From Holophagaceae bacterium UBA1801 (GTDB taxonomy: Bacteria; Acidobacteriota; Holophagae; Holophagales; Holophagaceae), in the NCBI GenBank assembly GCA_002319925.1, contig DCFP01000034.1:1-10910 (forward strand): a DNA stretch of 10,910 nt, read 5' to 3'. Below the pieces are notes generated by a model. The model saw nothing but the letters and a program-made list of their open reading frames with translations. It made no database searches and was not told where the DNA came from. Below, piece by piece: positions 1 to 7,398 of the stretch. The translations under genes were made by a program, and so were the position numbers. Each line of letters begins with the position of its first letter. The stretch's first letter is position 1.

Positions 1-675
1 GCCCAGGTCATCCGCAAGCTCATGAAGACCCTCCTCACCAGCAAGGAAAGCCTGCACACCAAGGCCGAATGCTGGTTCCACCTCACCGCCAATTGCAACT
101 ACATGCTGATGGTCGTGCTGGCCGTCATCATGGTGCCATGCATGTATTTCCGCGCCGGAACACCCGCCAAGGTCCTGCTGCTCACCGACGGTCCCTTCTT
201 CCTTCTCAACGCAGTCAGCGTGGGTCTCTACTTCGGCCTCTCCCAGCGGGAAGTTAAGAACAACAAGGGCTGGCTGAAGCGCCTCAAATACATCCCCTGC
301 CTCATGAGCCTGGGCATCGGACTTGGTCTCAACCAGGCCAAGGCGGTGTTGGAGGGCTTCTTCACCAACGACATCGAATTCAAGCGCACGCCCAAGCTGG
401 GCGTGGACGAGAACGGCAAGGCCATCAGCAAGCGAGCCTACAAGGTGCCCAAGAGCCTCATCACCTTCCTGGATCTGGCCTTCGCTGTCTACTACTTCGG
501 TGCCCTGCTGGTATCCATCTACATCCGCAAGTGGGCTTCCGTGCCGTTCCTCTGGCTCTTCTTCAGCGGCTTCGCCTACATCAGCTTCATGTCGCTGGCG
601 GATATCCAGATCTTCCGGCGCCTGGCCATGGATGAGCTGGAAGACGAAGAGACCGCTTCCCAGCTGATCCAGTAG
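1..675 (+). CDS. Family 2 glycosyltransferase, C-terminal membrane part (5' truncated)
   Basis: The frame is open from base 1, so the gene begins outside the window. The first ATG (base 22) is only an internal methionine. The visible 224 residues lack the catalytic GT-A domain. They resemble the C-terminal region of processive GT2 enzymes of the cellulose/mannan synthase type, which join sugars on the cytoplasmic face while a membrane bundle guides the chain. The phrase FHLTAN near residue 27 followed by hydrophobic helices, and the EFKRTPK motif near residue 125, are typical of this group. About four to five membrane segments are visible, near residues 36-53, 58-80, 100-110, 155-175 and 180-200. 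The acidic tail is probably cytoplasmic. The chain ends at TAG 673-675, 10 bases before the next gene. The sugar and product cannot be told from this part. Confidence 0.75.
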   Translation, partial: AQVIRKLMKTLLTSKESLHTKAECWFHLTANCNYMLMVVLAVIMVPCMYFRAGTPAKVLLLTDGPFFLLNAVSVGLYFGLSQREVKNNKGWLKRLKYIPCLMSLGIGLGLNQAKAVLEGFFTNDIEFKRTPKLGVDENGKAISKRAYKVPKSLITFLDLAFAVYYFGALLVSIYIRKWASVPFLWLFFSGFAYISFMSLADIQIFRRLAMDELEDEETASQLIQ

Positions 676-685
676 CCCTGCGGGC

Positions 686-1039
686 ATGTCCCCGGTCCGC
701 AGGAGACCCAGCGCCGTCGCCCTCCGGTACCTTCCGGAAGCACCCTTTCTAGATGCGGCACCGCGGCTGGTGGCAAAAGGCCAGGGTCTATTGGCGGAAC
801 GCATCCTCGAACTCGCGAAGGAACACAAGATCCCGGTCGAGCATGATCCCGACTTGCTGGCCGCCCTCGAGCCCCTTGATGTGAACCGCCTCATCCCGTC
901 GGAACTGTTCCAGGCTGTGGCCGTGATGCTGGCAGCCCTCTACCGGGCGAACCGGCAGATGCTTCCTCAGCCCAGCAGCGCTCCTGAGCCTTCCTTCAAG
1001 TCATCCAAAGCATCAACCAACCCGGCAGGGCGCCCGTGA
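686..1039 (+). CDS. FlhB C-terminal-domain-like small protein (EscU/YscU/FlhB family)
   Basis: The 117-residue soluble protein matches the cytoplasmic C-domain of FlhB, the substrate-switch component of flagellar type III export. Visible marks are AVALRY (residues 10-15), APRLVAKGQG (25-34), the IPVEHDPDL stretch (about 49-57) and the IPSELFQAVAVMLAALY segment (about 70-86). The membrane domain of FlhB is absent. The autocleavage motif NPTH, which should precede the first strand, is replaced by RRPSA. Stand-alone proteins of this kind (YlqH/FhlB-like) occur in many genomes and their role is poorly defined. The ATG at 686 has only a weak upstream ribosome site (GCGGGC), so translation may partly depend on the gene before it. 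The last 35 residues are Ser/Pro-rich and probably disordered. The stop overlaps the GTG of the PHP gene, so the two are almost certainly co-translated. Confidence 0.7.
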   Translation: MSPVRRRPSAVALRYLPEAPFLDAAPRLVAKGQGLLAERILELAKEHKIPVEHDPDLLAALEPLDVNRLIPSELFQAVAVMLAALYRANRQMLPQPSSAPEPSFKSSKASTNPAGRP

Positions 1040-1875
1040 TCGACCTTCATTGCCACTCCACGTTTTCCGACGGCACCGATGATCCCGGAACCCTTGCGGC
1101 ACTGGCGGATTCCGCTGGGCTAGCGGCTGTTGCCCTGACGGATCACGACACCCTTGACGGTCTACCTTCCTTCCTGGCTGCCCAGGCGGATGTCAGCGCC
1201 CGCCTGATTCCTGGCGTGGAGCTCTCCTGCCGCTTCATGAACATGGAAATCCATGTGCTGGGGCTCTTCATCAATCCCAGTGACCCCGCGCTGAACGAAC
1301 GCATCGACGACATGAGGTGCCGGCGCGAGGAGCGCAACGACCGCATGATCGAACAGCTCCAGGCCTTGGATATCCCGATCACCCTGGAGGAAGTGGAAGC
1401 CCTCGCACCGACGCGGCTCGTCTCCCGGGCACATTTCGCCAAAGCTCTCATCAATCGCGGCGCCGCAGGAAGCCGTCACGAGGTCTTCTCTCGGCTCATC
1501 GGCGAAGGTTGCCCCGGCCACGTGCCCTTCCGCACCCTCACGGTCAGCGAAGCTGCCCAGTGGATCCATGAAGCGGGCGGCATCGCGATCCTGGCCCATC
1601 CCGGCCGCTCCGTCGCCCGAAGCTTCCGCTGGGAAGACGCGATGCTGGATCTCAAGAACCAGGGCATCGAAGGGTTCGAGGCCTACTATGGCGAGTACAG
1701 TCCCACCGAGCAGCACTACTTCTGCGAGTTGGCCGAGAAACTCGATATGGTGCCTTCAGGGGGCAGCGATTATCACGGAAGCTACAAACCGGGCTTGTCC
1801 CTGGGCACGGGACGCGGCAGTCTGCACGTGCCCGATGAAGTCCTGACAGCCCTCGAAGCCCGGCTGCCGCGATAA
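1036..1875 (+). CDS. PHP-domain phosphoesterase (RNase AM / YciV-like)
   Basis: This 279-residue protein has the complete PHP metal-site signature. HCHSTFSDG lies at residues 5-13 (H5, H7, D12), TDHDT at 35-39, PGVELS at 59-64, an HVLG motif at 73-76, AHPGR around H188, and GSDYHG with D245 and H247. Enzymes with this layout hydrolyse phosphoesters with three metal ions. Close relatives include 3',5'-nucleotide bisphosphate phosphatase and E. coli YciV/RNase AM, which trims 5' ends of RNA and recycles pAp. The length agrees with that family (about 280-295 residues). The GTG start at 1036 has AGGG five bases upstream and overlaps the previous stop by four bases. A histidinol-phosphatase role is less likely given the YciV-like spacing and the absence of his genes. 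The exact substrate is inferred from family membership only. Confidence 0.85.
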   Translation: MIDLHCHSTFSDGTDDPGTLAALADSAGLAAVALTDHDTLDGLPSFLAAQADVSARLIPGVELSCRFMNMEIHVLGLFINPSDPALNERIDDMRCRREERNDRMIEQLQALDIPITLEEVEALAPTRLVSRAHFAKALINRGAAGSRHEVFSRLIGEGCPGHVPFRTLTVSEAAQWIHEAGGIAILAHPGRSVARSFRWEDAMLDLKNQGIEGFEAYYGEYSPTEQHYFCELAEKLDMVPSGGSDYHGSYKPGLSLGTGRGSLHVPDEVLTALEARLPR

Positions 1876-1939
1876 TCGGCAGAGCATCCTGGCCGGTCCG
1901 GCTGATCGTAGTATCCTTGAGCCCAACAGAGGTTTCAGG

Positions 1940-2344
1940 ATGCCCCAGAAGATCCTCATCGTTGAGGATGATGCCATCAACGTCAAGTTCATGAACGTGG
2001 TCCTCACCCGCAAGGGAGGCTACGAGGTCCATGTCTCCGAGGATGTGGAGGAGATCCTGCAGTTGGCCGCCAGCGGCGCCATCGACGCGATCATCATGGA
2101 CATCAGCCTCTCCCGCTCGTCTTTCGAGGGTCACAAGGTGGACGGCATCGTGATCACGCAGATGCTGAAGGCCAACCCGGCGACCGCCAAGATACCTGTC
2201 ATGCTTGCCACGGCCCACGCGATGTTCGGGGACCGGGAGCGTTTCATCGCGGAGACCGGGGCGGAACATTACATTTCCAAACCCATCCATGACCCCGATC
2301 TCTTCCTGGCCGAAGTGCGGCGAATCCTCCCACTTCCGTCATGA
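1940..2344 (+). CDS. Stand-alone response regulator receiver protein (DivK/CheY-like)
   Basis: The 134 residues form one receiver domain without an output domain. The acidic pair E9-D10(-D11), phosphoacceptor D54 (in MDISL), the conserved T91 (in LATA) and K114 (in SKPI) are all present, so the protein should accept phosphate from a histidine kinase. The HAMFGDRERF stretch and YISKPI ending resemble DivK-type single-domain regulators, which act by protein contact. The loop after D54 is unusual. In place of the usual short Pro-containing turn it reads SRSSFEGHKVDG, about seven residues longer than in DivK. AGAGG at 1928-1932 lies seven bases before the ATG. No kinase is encoded nearby. The gene overlaps truA by ATGA, so the two share translation, although no functional link is known. 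Confidence 0.88.
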   Translation: MPQKILIVEDDAINVKFMNVVLTRKGGYEVHVSEDVEEILQLAASGAIDAIIMDISLSRSSFEGHKVDGIVITQMLKANPATAKIPVMLATAHAMFGDRERFIAETGAEHYISKPIHDPDLFLAEVRRILPLPS

Positions 2345-3177
2345 AACGATCGGGGCTCGCCAGTCCCAAATCAGCCTATCGTCTGATCCTGGAATACGAC
2401 GGTGGACGGTACCACGGGTGGCAGAAACAAGGTGCGCGCCAGAGTGCCCAGGGCGTTCGCACGATCGCTGGCACCATCGAGCGGGTTCTGCATGAAGCGG
2501 GCCTGAACGTGCTCGTCCTCGCGGGTGCGGGGCGCACGGACATCGGTGTCCATGCCCTCGGCCAAGTCGCGCATCTCCACCTGGGTGCCGCGAAAGCTCC
2601 CAACACCCACGAATTGCAGCGCATCCTGGACGAATCGCTGCCCTCGGATATCGCCGTGCGAGCCATCACCACCTGCAGCCCCGCCTTCCATGCCCGCCAC
2701 GACGCCGTGGAACGCAGCTACCTCTACCAGATCAGCCTGCGCCGCAGCGCCTTCGCAAAACATTTCATCTGGTGGGTGAAGGGACGCATGGACTTGAAGG
2801 CGCTGGAAGAGGCTTGGTCCCTGTTCGAAGGACAGCACGATATGACGGCCTTCGCGGATCTGGAGCCCGGCGAGGATCCCCGTTGCCAGATCCACGCCTG
2901 CGAATTCCTCCGCAAAGGTTCGCTCGTGCTGCTCCGGGTGACGGGCAGGCATTTCCTGAGACGCCAGGCGCGACGGATGGTGGGTGCTGCCGTGCTGTGT
3001 GGCCTCGGGCGCGAGTCATCCGAGGCGATCCTCCGGGATCTCGCCAGGCCCTCCTCTGAAGCGAATCTGCACTGGGCCGAGAACGCGGCGCCTGCGGCGG
3101 GTCTCTTCCTCGAGAGCGTGCGCTACCCCGGCGATCCGGAATCCACCAAGCCAGCTCCGCTCCTGGCCGTGCTGTGA
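2341..3177 (+). CDS. truA: tRNA pseudouridine synthase A
   Basis: TruA converts uridines 38-40 of the tRNA anticodon arm to pseudouridine. The 278-residue protein begins its fold with LILEYDGGRYHGWQ (residues 15-28). It carries the catalytic motif GAGRTDIGVHA (62-72), where D67 is the nucleophilic aspartate; the usual sequence is RTDAGVHA. The F-H-A-R-x-D region with ERSYLYQI follows near residue 120-135. The second TruA repeat includes the GRHFLRRQARRMVG stretch near residue 201-214. The length fits the family (240-280). There is a short basic N-terminal extension. The segment around residues 31-43 is slightly longer than in E. coli TruA. The start is set by the ATGA overlap with the receiver gene. 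No good ribosome site is visible, so translational coupling is likely. Confidence 0.93.
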   Translation: MKRSGLASPKSAYRLILEYDGGRYHGWQKQGARQSAQGVRTIAGTIERVLHEAGLNVLVLAGAGRTDIGVHALGQVAHLHLGAAKAPNTHELQRILDESLPSDIAVRAITTCSPAFHARHDAVERSYLYQISLRRSAFAKHFIWWVKGRMDLKALEEAWSLFEGQHDMTAFADLEPGEDPRCQIHACEFLRKGSLVLLRVTGRHFLRRQARRMVGAAVLCGLGRESSEAILRDLARPSSEANLHWAENAAPAAGLFLESVRYPGDPESTKPAPLLAVL

Positions 3178-3233
3178 GTCTGGATTAGCTGCAGTGAACG
3201 TCATGCACAATCGTCGGATCCGTGGAGGTTCCT

Positions 3234-3902
3234 TTGGGCATCTTCGATATCATCGGCCCGGTCATGGTGGGGCCCTCCAGTTCCCACACCGCAGGCGCGG
3301 TGCGCATTGGCCTGTTCTGTCATCGCTTGCTGGGGAGAACACCTTCCGGTGTCGTGATCGGGTTGCATGGTTCCTTTGCCGCCACGGGCGAAGGACATGG
3401 CACGCCACTCGCCTTGCTGGCCGGGTTGTTGGGACTCGCGCCCGATGACGAGCGGATCCCCCACGCCGCGGAGCTGGCCACCGAGAGCGGTCTCGCTTAC
3501 CGGTTCGAGGATGAAGATCTCGGCGAGGTGCATCCCAACTCCGTGCACATCCATCTCGAATCCGAGGAAGCGCAGCTCGATGTCTATGGCAGTTCCACGG
3601 GCGGCGCACGCATCGACATCTGGAACATCGATGGCTTCGCGATCAGTCTGGACGGCGAGTTTCCGACGCTGTTGTTCGTCTACCCCGATCGCTCTGGCAC
3701 CGTCGCCGTGGTTTCCGCCATCCTCGCCAACGCTGCCATCAACATCGCCACCATGAAGGTCCATCGCACCACGCGCGGAGGCCAGGCACTGATGGCCGTC
3801 CAACTCGACGAAGAACCCTCGGAGGGCGTTCTGGAATCCCTGCGCCACTTGCCGCACTTCCAGCAGGTGCGCTTCATTCCTGCCCTGGGCTTCGGAGGTT
3901 GA
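3234..3902 (+). CDS. sdaAB: L-serine dehydratase, iron-sulfur-dependent, beta subunit
   Basis: This is the smaller chain of the two-subunit, oxygen-sensitive [4Fe-4S] serine dehydratase that turns L-serine into pyruvate and ammonia. The N-terminus carries the family signature FDIIGPVMVGPSSSHTAG (residues 4-21). Residues about 143-219 form an ACT domain, which in this family is structural or binds serine as a regulator. I place the start at TTG 3234, giving 222 residues: GGAGG at 3224-3228 lies five bases upstream, and MGIFDIIG is the usual beginning. The open frame continues upstream to GTG 3222, but that codon overlaps the ribosome site. The alpha subunit follows with a two-base gap, as in firmicute operons. 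The 56-base gap after truA shows no clear promoter or terminator, so cotranscription with truA is possible. Confidence 0.92.
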   Translation: MGIFDIIGPVMVGPSSSHTAGAVRIGLFCHRLLGRTPSGVVIGLHGSFAATGEGHGTPLALLAGLLGLAPDDERIPHAAELATESGLAYRFEDEDLGEVHPNSVHIHLESEEAQLDVYGSSTGGARIDIWNIDGFAISLDGEFPTLLFVYPDRSGTVAVVSAILANAAINIATMKVHRTTRGGQALMAVQLDEEPSEGVLESLRHLPHFQQVRFIPALGFGG

Positions 3903-3904
3903 AC

Positions 3905-4789
3905 ATGCGGACCATGAAGGAAATTTCGCTGGAGCGCTTCATCCAGAAGGTCGAAGAATCGGGTCAGCCATTATCTGAAGCCTTCCTCCAGCACGAAATC
4001 ACCGAGACCGGAAAGCCCCGCGAAATGCTGTGGGAGCTGATGCGCACGCGCATGGCCGTCATGAACCAGGCGCTCAAGCGCGGCCTCGAATCCCCGCAGC
4101 GATCCCGCAGCGGACTCATCCAGGGGGAGGCCCACCGGATCGCAAATTGGGCCGCCACCGGCGGTTCTCTGCTGGGTGGCGGCTTTTCGAAACTGATCGC
4201 TTCAGCCATGGCCATTGCGGAGGTGAACGCGTGCATGGGACGCATCGTCGCTGCGCCAACGGCGGGCTCCTGCGGCGTGCTTCCCGCCACGCTCTTCACC
4301 GTGGCCGGCGAGCGCGCGGTATCTGAAGAAGCGCTGATCCGCGCCTTCCTTACGGCCGGAGGCATCGGCCTCGTCATCGAGCGATCCGCCTCGCTCTCGG
4401 GCGCCGAGGGCGGCTGCCAGGCGGAGGTCGGTTCCGCATCGGCAATGGCCGCGGGCGCGCTGGTGGAGATGCTGGGTGGTCCGCCAGTACAGGTGGGCTG
4501 CGCGGTGGCTTTTGCCCTGGGCAATCTCATGGGCCTCATCTGCGATCCGGTGCGCGGGCTGGTGGAGATTCCCTGCGTGAAGCGCAACGCGCTGGGCGAG
4601 GTCAACGCCGTCACGGCGGCCGAAATGGCCTTGGCCGGTTGTGGTAGCGTTTTTTCCGCGGACGCGGTCATCGAGACCATGGGCAAGGTGGGCAGGCATC
4701 TGCCGGAAGAATTCCGGGAAACGGCCCGCGGAGGCCTGGCACTCCTGCCGATTGGGGATGGAATGTCGCCTGATCAAGCCAGGGCCTAG
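3905..4789 (+). CDS. sdaAA: L-serine dehydratase, iron-sulfur-dependent, alpha subunit
   Basis: This is the catalytic chain (294 residues) that holds the [4Fe-4S] cluster and the active site. The motif PTAGSCGVLPAT lies near residue 119-130. The candidate cluster cysteines are C171 (in GGCQAEVGSASA), C213 (in CDPVRGLVEIPC) and C224. Their spacings of 42 and 11 residues equal those I recall for the cluster cysteines of the structurally known Legionella enzyme (343, 385, 396). The start is ATG 3905, because GGAGG at 3894-3898 lies six bases upstream. A TTG at 3899 in the same frame abuts that site and is unlikely. The protein ends without the extra C-terminal cysteine tail of single-chain enzymes, as is usual for the two-chain type. 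With SdaAB it would supply pyruvate for the 2-oxoacid metabolism encoded downstream. Confidence 0.93.
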   Translation: MRTMKEISLERFIQKVEESGQPLSEAFLQHEITETGKPREMLWELMRTRMAVMNQALKRGLESPQRSRSGLIQGEAHRIANWAATGGSLLGGGFSKLIASAMAIAEVNACMGRIVAAPTAGSCGVLPATLFTVAGERAVSEEALIRAFLTAGGIGLVIERSASLSGAEGGCQAEVGSASAMAAGALVEMLGGPPVQVGCAVAFALGNLMGLICDPVRGLVEIPCVKRNALGEVNAVTAAEMALAGCGSVFSADAVIETMGKVGRHLPEEFRETARGGLALLPIGDGMSPDQARA

Positions 4790-4993
4790 GCGGATTCGAA
4801 CTTTACAAATTGATAAATCAACCAAAGCTGCCGGAAGAAGTGAACAAAAATATTCGAAACGAATTTATCGTGTAACCATAATCATATCTTTTATAAATAT
4901 TGATTTTCGAAGGAATTTTTACCTTTCCGCGGCTTGTGAGCACTCCGGGTCAGGTGTAGCATTTTCGGCATCGGCGATGGGGGGCCAAAGAAC
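4790..4993 (+). promoter_or_regulatory. AT-rich control region upstream of the kor operon
   Basis: The 204 bases between sdaAA and korD hold no gene. About 4798-4925 is markedly AT-rich against GC-rich surroundings. TTCGAA palindromes occur at 4795-4800, 4853-4858 and 4906-4911. The last two are each followed by GAATTT or GGAATTT. A perfect inverted repeat ATTCG-AAA-CGAAT lies at 4852-4864, and another, TTGAT-AA-ATCAA, at 4810-4821. No stable GC hairpin with a T run follows sdaAA, so I see no terminator. The arrangement suggests operator sites and an UP-like element serving the downstream promoter. The binding protein is unknown. Confidence 0.5.
4934..4962 (+). promoter_or_regulatory. Possible sigma-70-type promoter for korDABC
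   Basis: TTGTGA (4934-4939) and TAGCAT (4957-4962) are separated by 17 bases, each matching the vegetative consensus at four of six positions. Transcription would begin near 4969, giving a leader of about 25 bases before the korD ATG. The AT-rich tract lies just upstream, where an UP element would be. A TATAAA at 4892-4897 is an alternative -10 but lacks a good -35. This is pattern matching by eye. Confidence 0.35.
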
Positions 4994-5281
4994 ATGAGTG
5001 GCGACGAACCTAAGAAGGGCAAGGGCACTGTCTTCGTAAGGGCTGAGGTCTGCAAAGGATGCTCGTATTGCATCGACTTCTGTCCCACGCATTCCCTGGA
5101 GTTCTCCCGGGAATTCAACGCCAAGGGCTATCACTATCCGACGCTGGCCCGTCCCGAGGATTGCACGGGTTGCGACCTCTGCGGGCTCTACTGTCCGGAC
5201 TTCGCGATCTACGGTGTGCGATGGAAGGACATCGAAGAGAAGCGCCAGAAGGCCGCCCAGGTGGCGAAGGCTTCGGAATAG
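4994..5281 (+). CDS. korD: 2-oxoacid:ferredoxin oxidoreductase, delta (ferredoxin-like) subunit
   Basis: This 95-residue protein carries two [4Fe-4S] cluster motifs of the bacterial ferredoxin type: C20, C23, C26 and C30-P, then C57, C60, C63 and C67-P. The first and fourth cysteine of each set pair across the fold. In KorABCD enzymes this subunit passes electrons from the thiamine site in KorB to external ferredoxin. The chain starts with a Lys-rich tail and ends with a charged, probably helical segment. A run of six G (4979-4984) about nine bases before the ATG can serve as the ribosome site. It is the first gene of the korDABC cluster, 51 bases before korA. A free ferredoxin is less likely, given the neighbours and the extended charged C-terminus. 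Confidence 0.88.
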   Translation: MSGDEPKKGKGTVFVRAEVCKGCSYCIDFCPTHSLEFSREFNAKGYHYPTLARPEDCTGCDLCGLYCPDFAIYGVRWKDIEEKRQKAAQVAKASE

Positions 5282-5332
5282 AGTTCGAGTCTAGGACATG
5301 GCAACGGCGTACGTGGAACGACGGAGGTAACC

Positions 5333-6493
5333 TTGCAAGCAGATCCTAAAGGAGTCCTGACGGGCATCCATTTCATGGACGGCGACCACGCCGCCTGCGA
5401 AGGCGCCCTGGCGGCTGGCTGCCGCTTCGTGGCCGGCTATCCCATCACCCCTTCCACGGAAATCGTGGAGCGCTTTGCCGCTCGCATTCCGACCGTGGGC
5501 GGCGTATTCATCCAGATGGAGGACGAACTCGCGGCCTCCATCGCCATCCAGGGCGGCGCCTGGGGCGGCAAGAAGGTCATGTCGGTGTCCTCGGGCCCCG
5601 GCATCTCCCTCATGATGGAGCACCTGGGCTACGCGTTCATCACCGAGACCCCGAGTGTCTGGGTGAACGTGCAGCGCGGCGGCCCGTCGACCGGTCTCCC
5701 GACGCAGCCCGCCCAGGCGGATATGATGCAGGCGAAGTGGGGTTCCCACGGCGATTTTGAAGTGATCGCCCTCGCCCCAAACTCGCCGCAGGAATGCTTC
5801 GACCTCATGATCACGGCCTTCAATCTGACGGAAACCTGGCGCGTGCCGGTGATGTTCATGATGGACGAGGTCGTGGGCCACATGACCGAGCGAGTGGAAA
5901 TCCCGCCCCCGGAAAAGATCGAGGTCGTGGACCGCAAGTGGACGACGAAGAAGCCCGGCGAGTACAAGCCCTTCGAAACCACGCCGGAGGATCCCGTTCC
6001 CTTCATGACCAAGGCGGGCGATGGCCACCGCATCCATGTCACGGGCCTCACCCACGACGAGCGCGGCTACCCGGCCATGACGGTGCCCGCCCAGGACAAG
6101 CTCGTGAAGCGGCTCGTCTACAAGATCCGCGACAACGCCGACAAGATCGTGGATGTCCGCGAGGACGGCGTGGAAGGTGCCGATGTGATCGTTGTTTCCT
6201 ACGGCATCACTTCCCGCGTGGCCATGGCCGCCGTGGAACAAGCCCGGGCCAAGGGCATCAAGGTGGGCCATCTGCGCATGGTGATCTGCTGGCCCTTCCC
6301 GGCCAAACGGATCAAGGAACTGGCCAAGAAGGTGAAGGCCTTCGTCGTGCCTGAGATCAACCTGGGCCAGATGGTCCTCGAAGTGGAACGGCACGTCGCT
6401 GGGGTTGCCAAGGTCCTCCACGTGGGCCACGCAGGCGGCACGGTCCACGAACCGGATGTGATTCTCGAGAAGATCATGGAGGCGGTGCGATGA
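5333..6493 (+). CDS. korA: 2-oxoacid (2-oxoglutarate):ferredoxin oxidoreductase, alpha subunit
   Basis: KorA (386 residues) supplies the pyrimidine-binding and transketolase-like C-terminal domains of the enzyme that converts a 2-oxoacid and CoA to acyl-CoA, CO2 and reduced ferredoxin, or the reverse. The signature GDHAACEGALAAGCRF (residues 17-32) runs into AGYPITPSTE (34-43), which contacts substrate and thiamine diphosphate. The MEDELAAS segment near residue 63 and the RGGPSTGLPT stretch near residue 118-127 are also family marks. A Rossmann-like domain with VIVVSYG follows near residue 285-291. The start is TTG 5333: GGAGG at 5323-5327 is five bases upstream, while the first ATG (5375) has none. 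The stop overlaps korB by ATGA. Sequence alone does not separate 2-oxoglutarate from branched-chain or other 2-oxoacid specificity. Confidence 0.9.
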   Translation: MQADPKGVLTGIHFMDGDHAACEGALAAGCRFVAGYPITPSTEIVERFAARIPTVGGVFIQMEDELAASIAIQGGAWGGKKVMSVSSGPGISLMMEHLGYAFITETPSVWVNVQRGGPSTGLPTQPAQADMMQAKWGSHGDFEVIALAPNSPQECFDLMITAFNLTETWRVPVMFMMDEVVGHMTERVEIPPPEKIEVVDRKWTTKKPGEYKPFETTPEDPVPFMTKAGDGHRIHVTGLTHDERGYPAMTVPAQDKLVKRLVYKIRDNADKIVDVREDGVEGADVIVVSYGITSRVAMAAVEQARAKGIKVGHLRMVICWPFPAKRIKELAKKVKAFVVPEINLGQMVLEVERHVAGVAKVLHVGHAGGTVHEPDVILEKIMEAVR

Positions 6494-7398
6494 GCGAAGA
6501 AATGGGACTGGAGATGGAGCAGGACCTCGAACGCGAGTGCGCGCTCGAGAACCCCGTTCTTCCTTATCTGAGGCAGGATCGCATTCCCCACATCTGGTGC
6601 CCCGGCTGTGGCATTGGCACCACGGTGAACTGCTTCGCCCGGGCGTTGACCGAGTCCGGCATGAACATGGACGACATCGCCATCGTCTCCGGCATCGGCT
6701 GCACGGGCCGCGTGGCGGGCTACCTTAACCTGGACAGCTTCCACACCACCCACGGCCGCGCCATTCCCTTCGCCACGGGCCTGAAGCTGGCCAATCCCCA
6801 CATGAAGGTGGTGGTCTATTCCGGCGACGGCGATCTCTCCGCCATCGGCGGCAATCACCTGCTGCACGCCGCGCGCCGCAACATGGATCTCATGGTCGTC
6901 TGCGTGAATAACTTCACCTATGGCATGACCGGCGGCCAGGTGGCTCCGACTACGCCCACGGGTCCTACCCAGACCACCATGCCCTACGGCAACTTCGAAA
7001 GCTCCTTCAACCTGCCCGCCCTGGCGAGCGCCTGCGGCGCCGTGTATGTGGCCCGCTGGACTGTTTACCATGTGCGCCAGCTCGCCAAGGCCATGCGGGA
7101 AGGCCTCCAGAAGAAGGGCTTCGTCTTCATCGAAGCGCTCTCTCCCTGCCCCACGCTCTACTCCCGGCGCAACCGCCTGGGCGACGGCGTCGACCAGGTG
7201 AAGTACTACAAGGAGCGCAGCATCGTGAAGAACGGCGCCGACACGAAGGATGTGGGCCTGACCTACCAGGGCGACATCGTGGTCGGCAAGTTCGTGGATC
7301 GCGAACGTCCCACCTGGATGGATTCCATGAACGAGCACTTCACCAAGGTCCTCGGCAACAAGTTCACGCCCTATGGAGTCGAAAATGGCCAAGACTGA
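6490..7398 (+). CDS. korB: 2-oxoacid (2-oxoglutarate):ferredoxin oxidoreductase, beta subunit
   Basis: KorB (302 residues) is the thiamine-diphosphate-binding chain. The N-terminal CPGCGIG (37-43) is the usual KorB start motif, with a cysteine pair that can help bind a cluster, together with C71 in the SGIGCTGR turn (67-74). The thiamine/Mg site is complete: GDGD at 112-115, N140-N141, and GMTGGQ at 145-150. THGRA at 87-91 is also typical. An acidic, Met-rich extension of about 20 residues precedes the domain. The start ATG 6490 overlaps the korA stop by four bases. The end overlaps korC by 14 bases. This tight packing means equimolar, coupled translation of the three core subunits. The mature enzyme should be oxygen-sensitive and cytoplasmic. 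Confidence 0.92.
   Translation: MSEEMGLEMEQDLERECALENPVLPYLRQDRIPHIWCPGCGIGTTVNCFARALTESGMNMDDIAIVSGIGCTGRVAGYLNLDSFHTTHGRAIPFATGLKLANPHMKVVVYSGDGDLSAIGGNHLLHAARRNMDLMVVCVNNFTYGMTGGQVAPTTPTGPTQTTMPYGNFESSFNLPALASACGAVYVARWTVYHVRQLAKAMREGLQKKGFVFIEALSPCPTLYSRRNRLGDGVDQVKYYKERSIVKNGADTKDVGLTYQGDIVVGKFVDRERPTWMDSMNEHFTKVLGNKFTPYGVENGQD

Noticed and set aside
22..24. ATG at 22 as the start of a complete small membrane protein
   Set aside because: The frame is open to base 1, and the residues before this codon belong to the same glycosyltransferase region, so the gene is cut by the window edge.
1888..1905. GCCGG-T-CCGGC palindrome after the PHP gene as a terminator
   Set aside because: The stem is only five pairs with a one-base loop and no T run follows.
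3222..3233. GTG 3222 as the sdaAB start
   Set aside because: It overlaps the GGAGG that serves TTG 3234, and family members begin at M-x-x-FDIIG.
5291..6448. Long - strand open frame of 385 codons opposite korA
   Set aside because: It is the reverse shadow of korA, with a His/Asp/Leu-rich composition and no recognisable motif. The same applies to 6199-7470 opposite korA/korB and 7364-7939 opposite korC.
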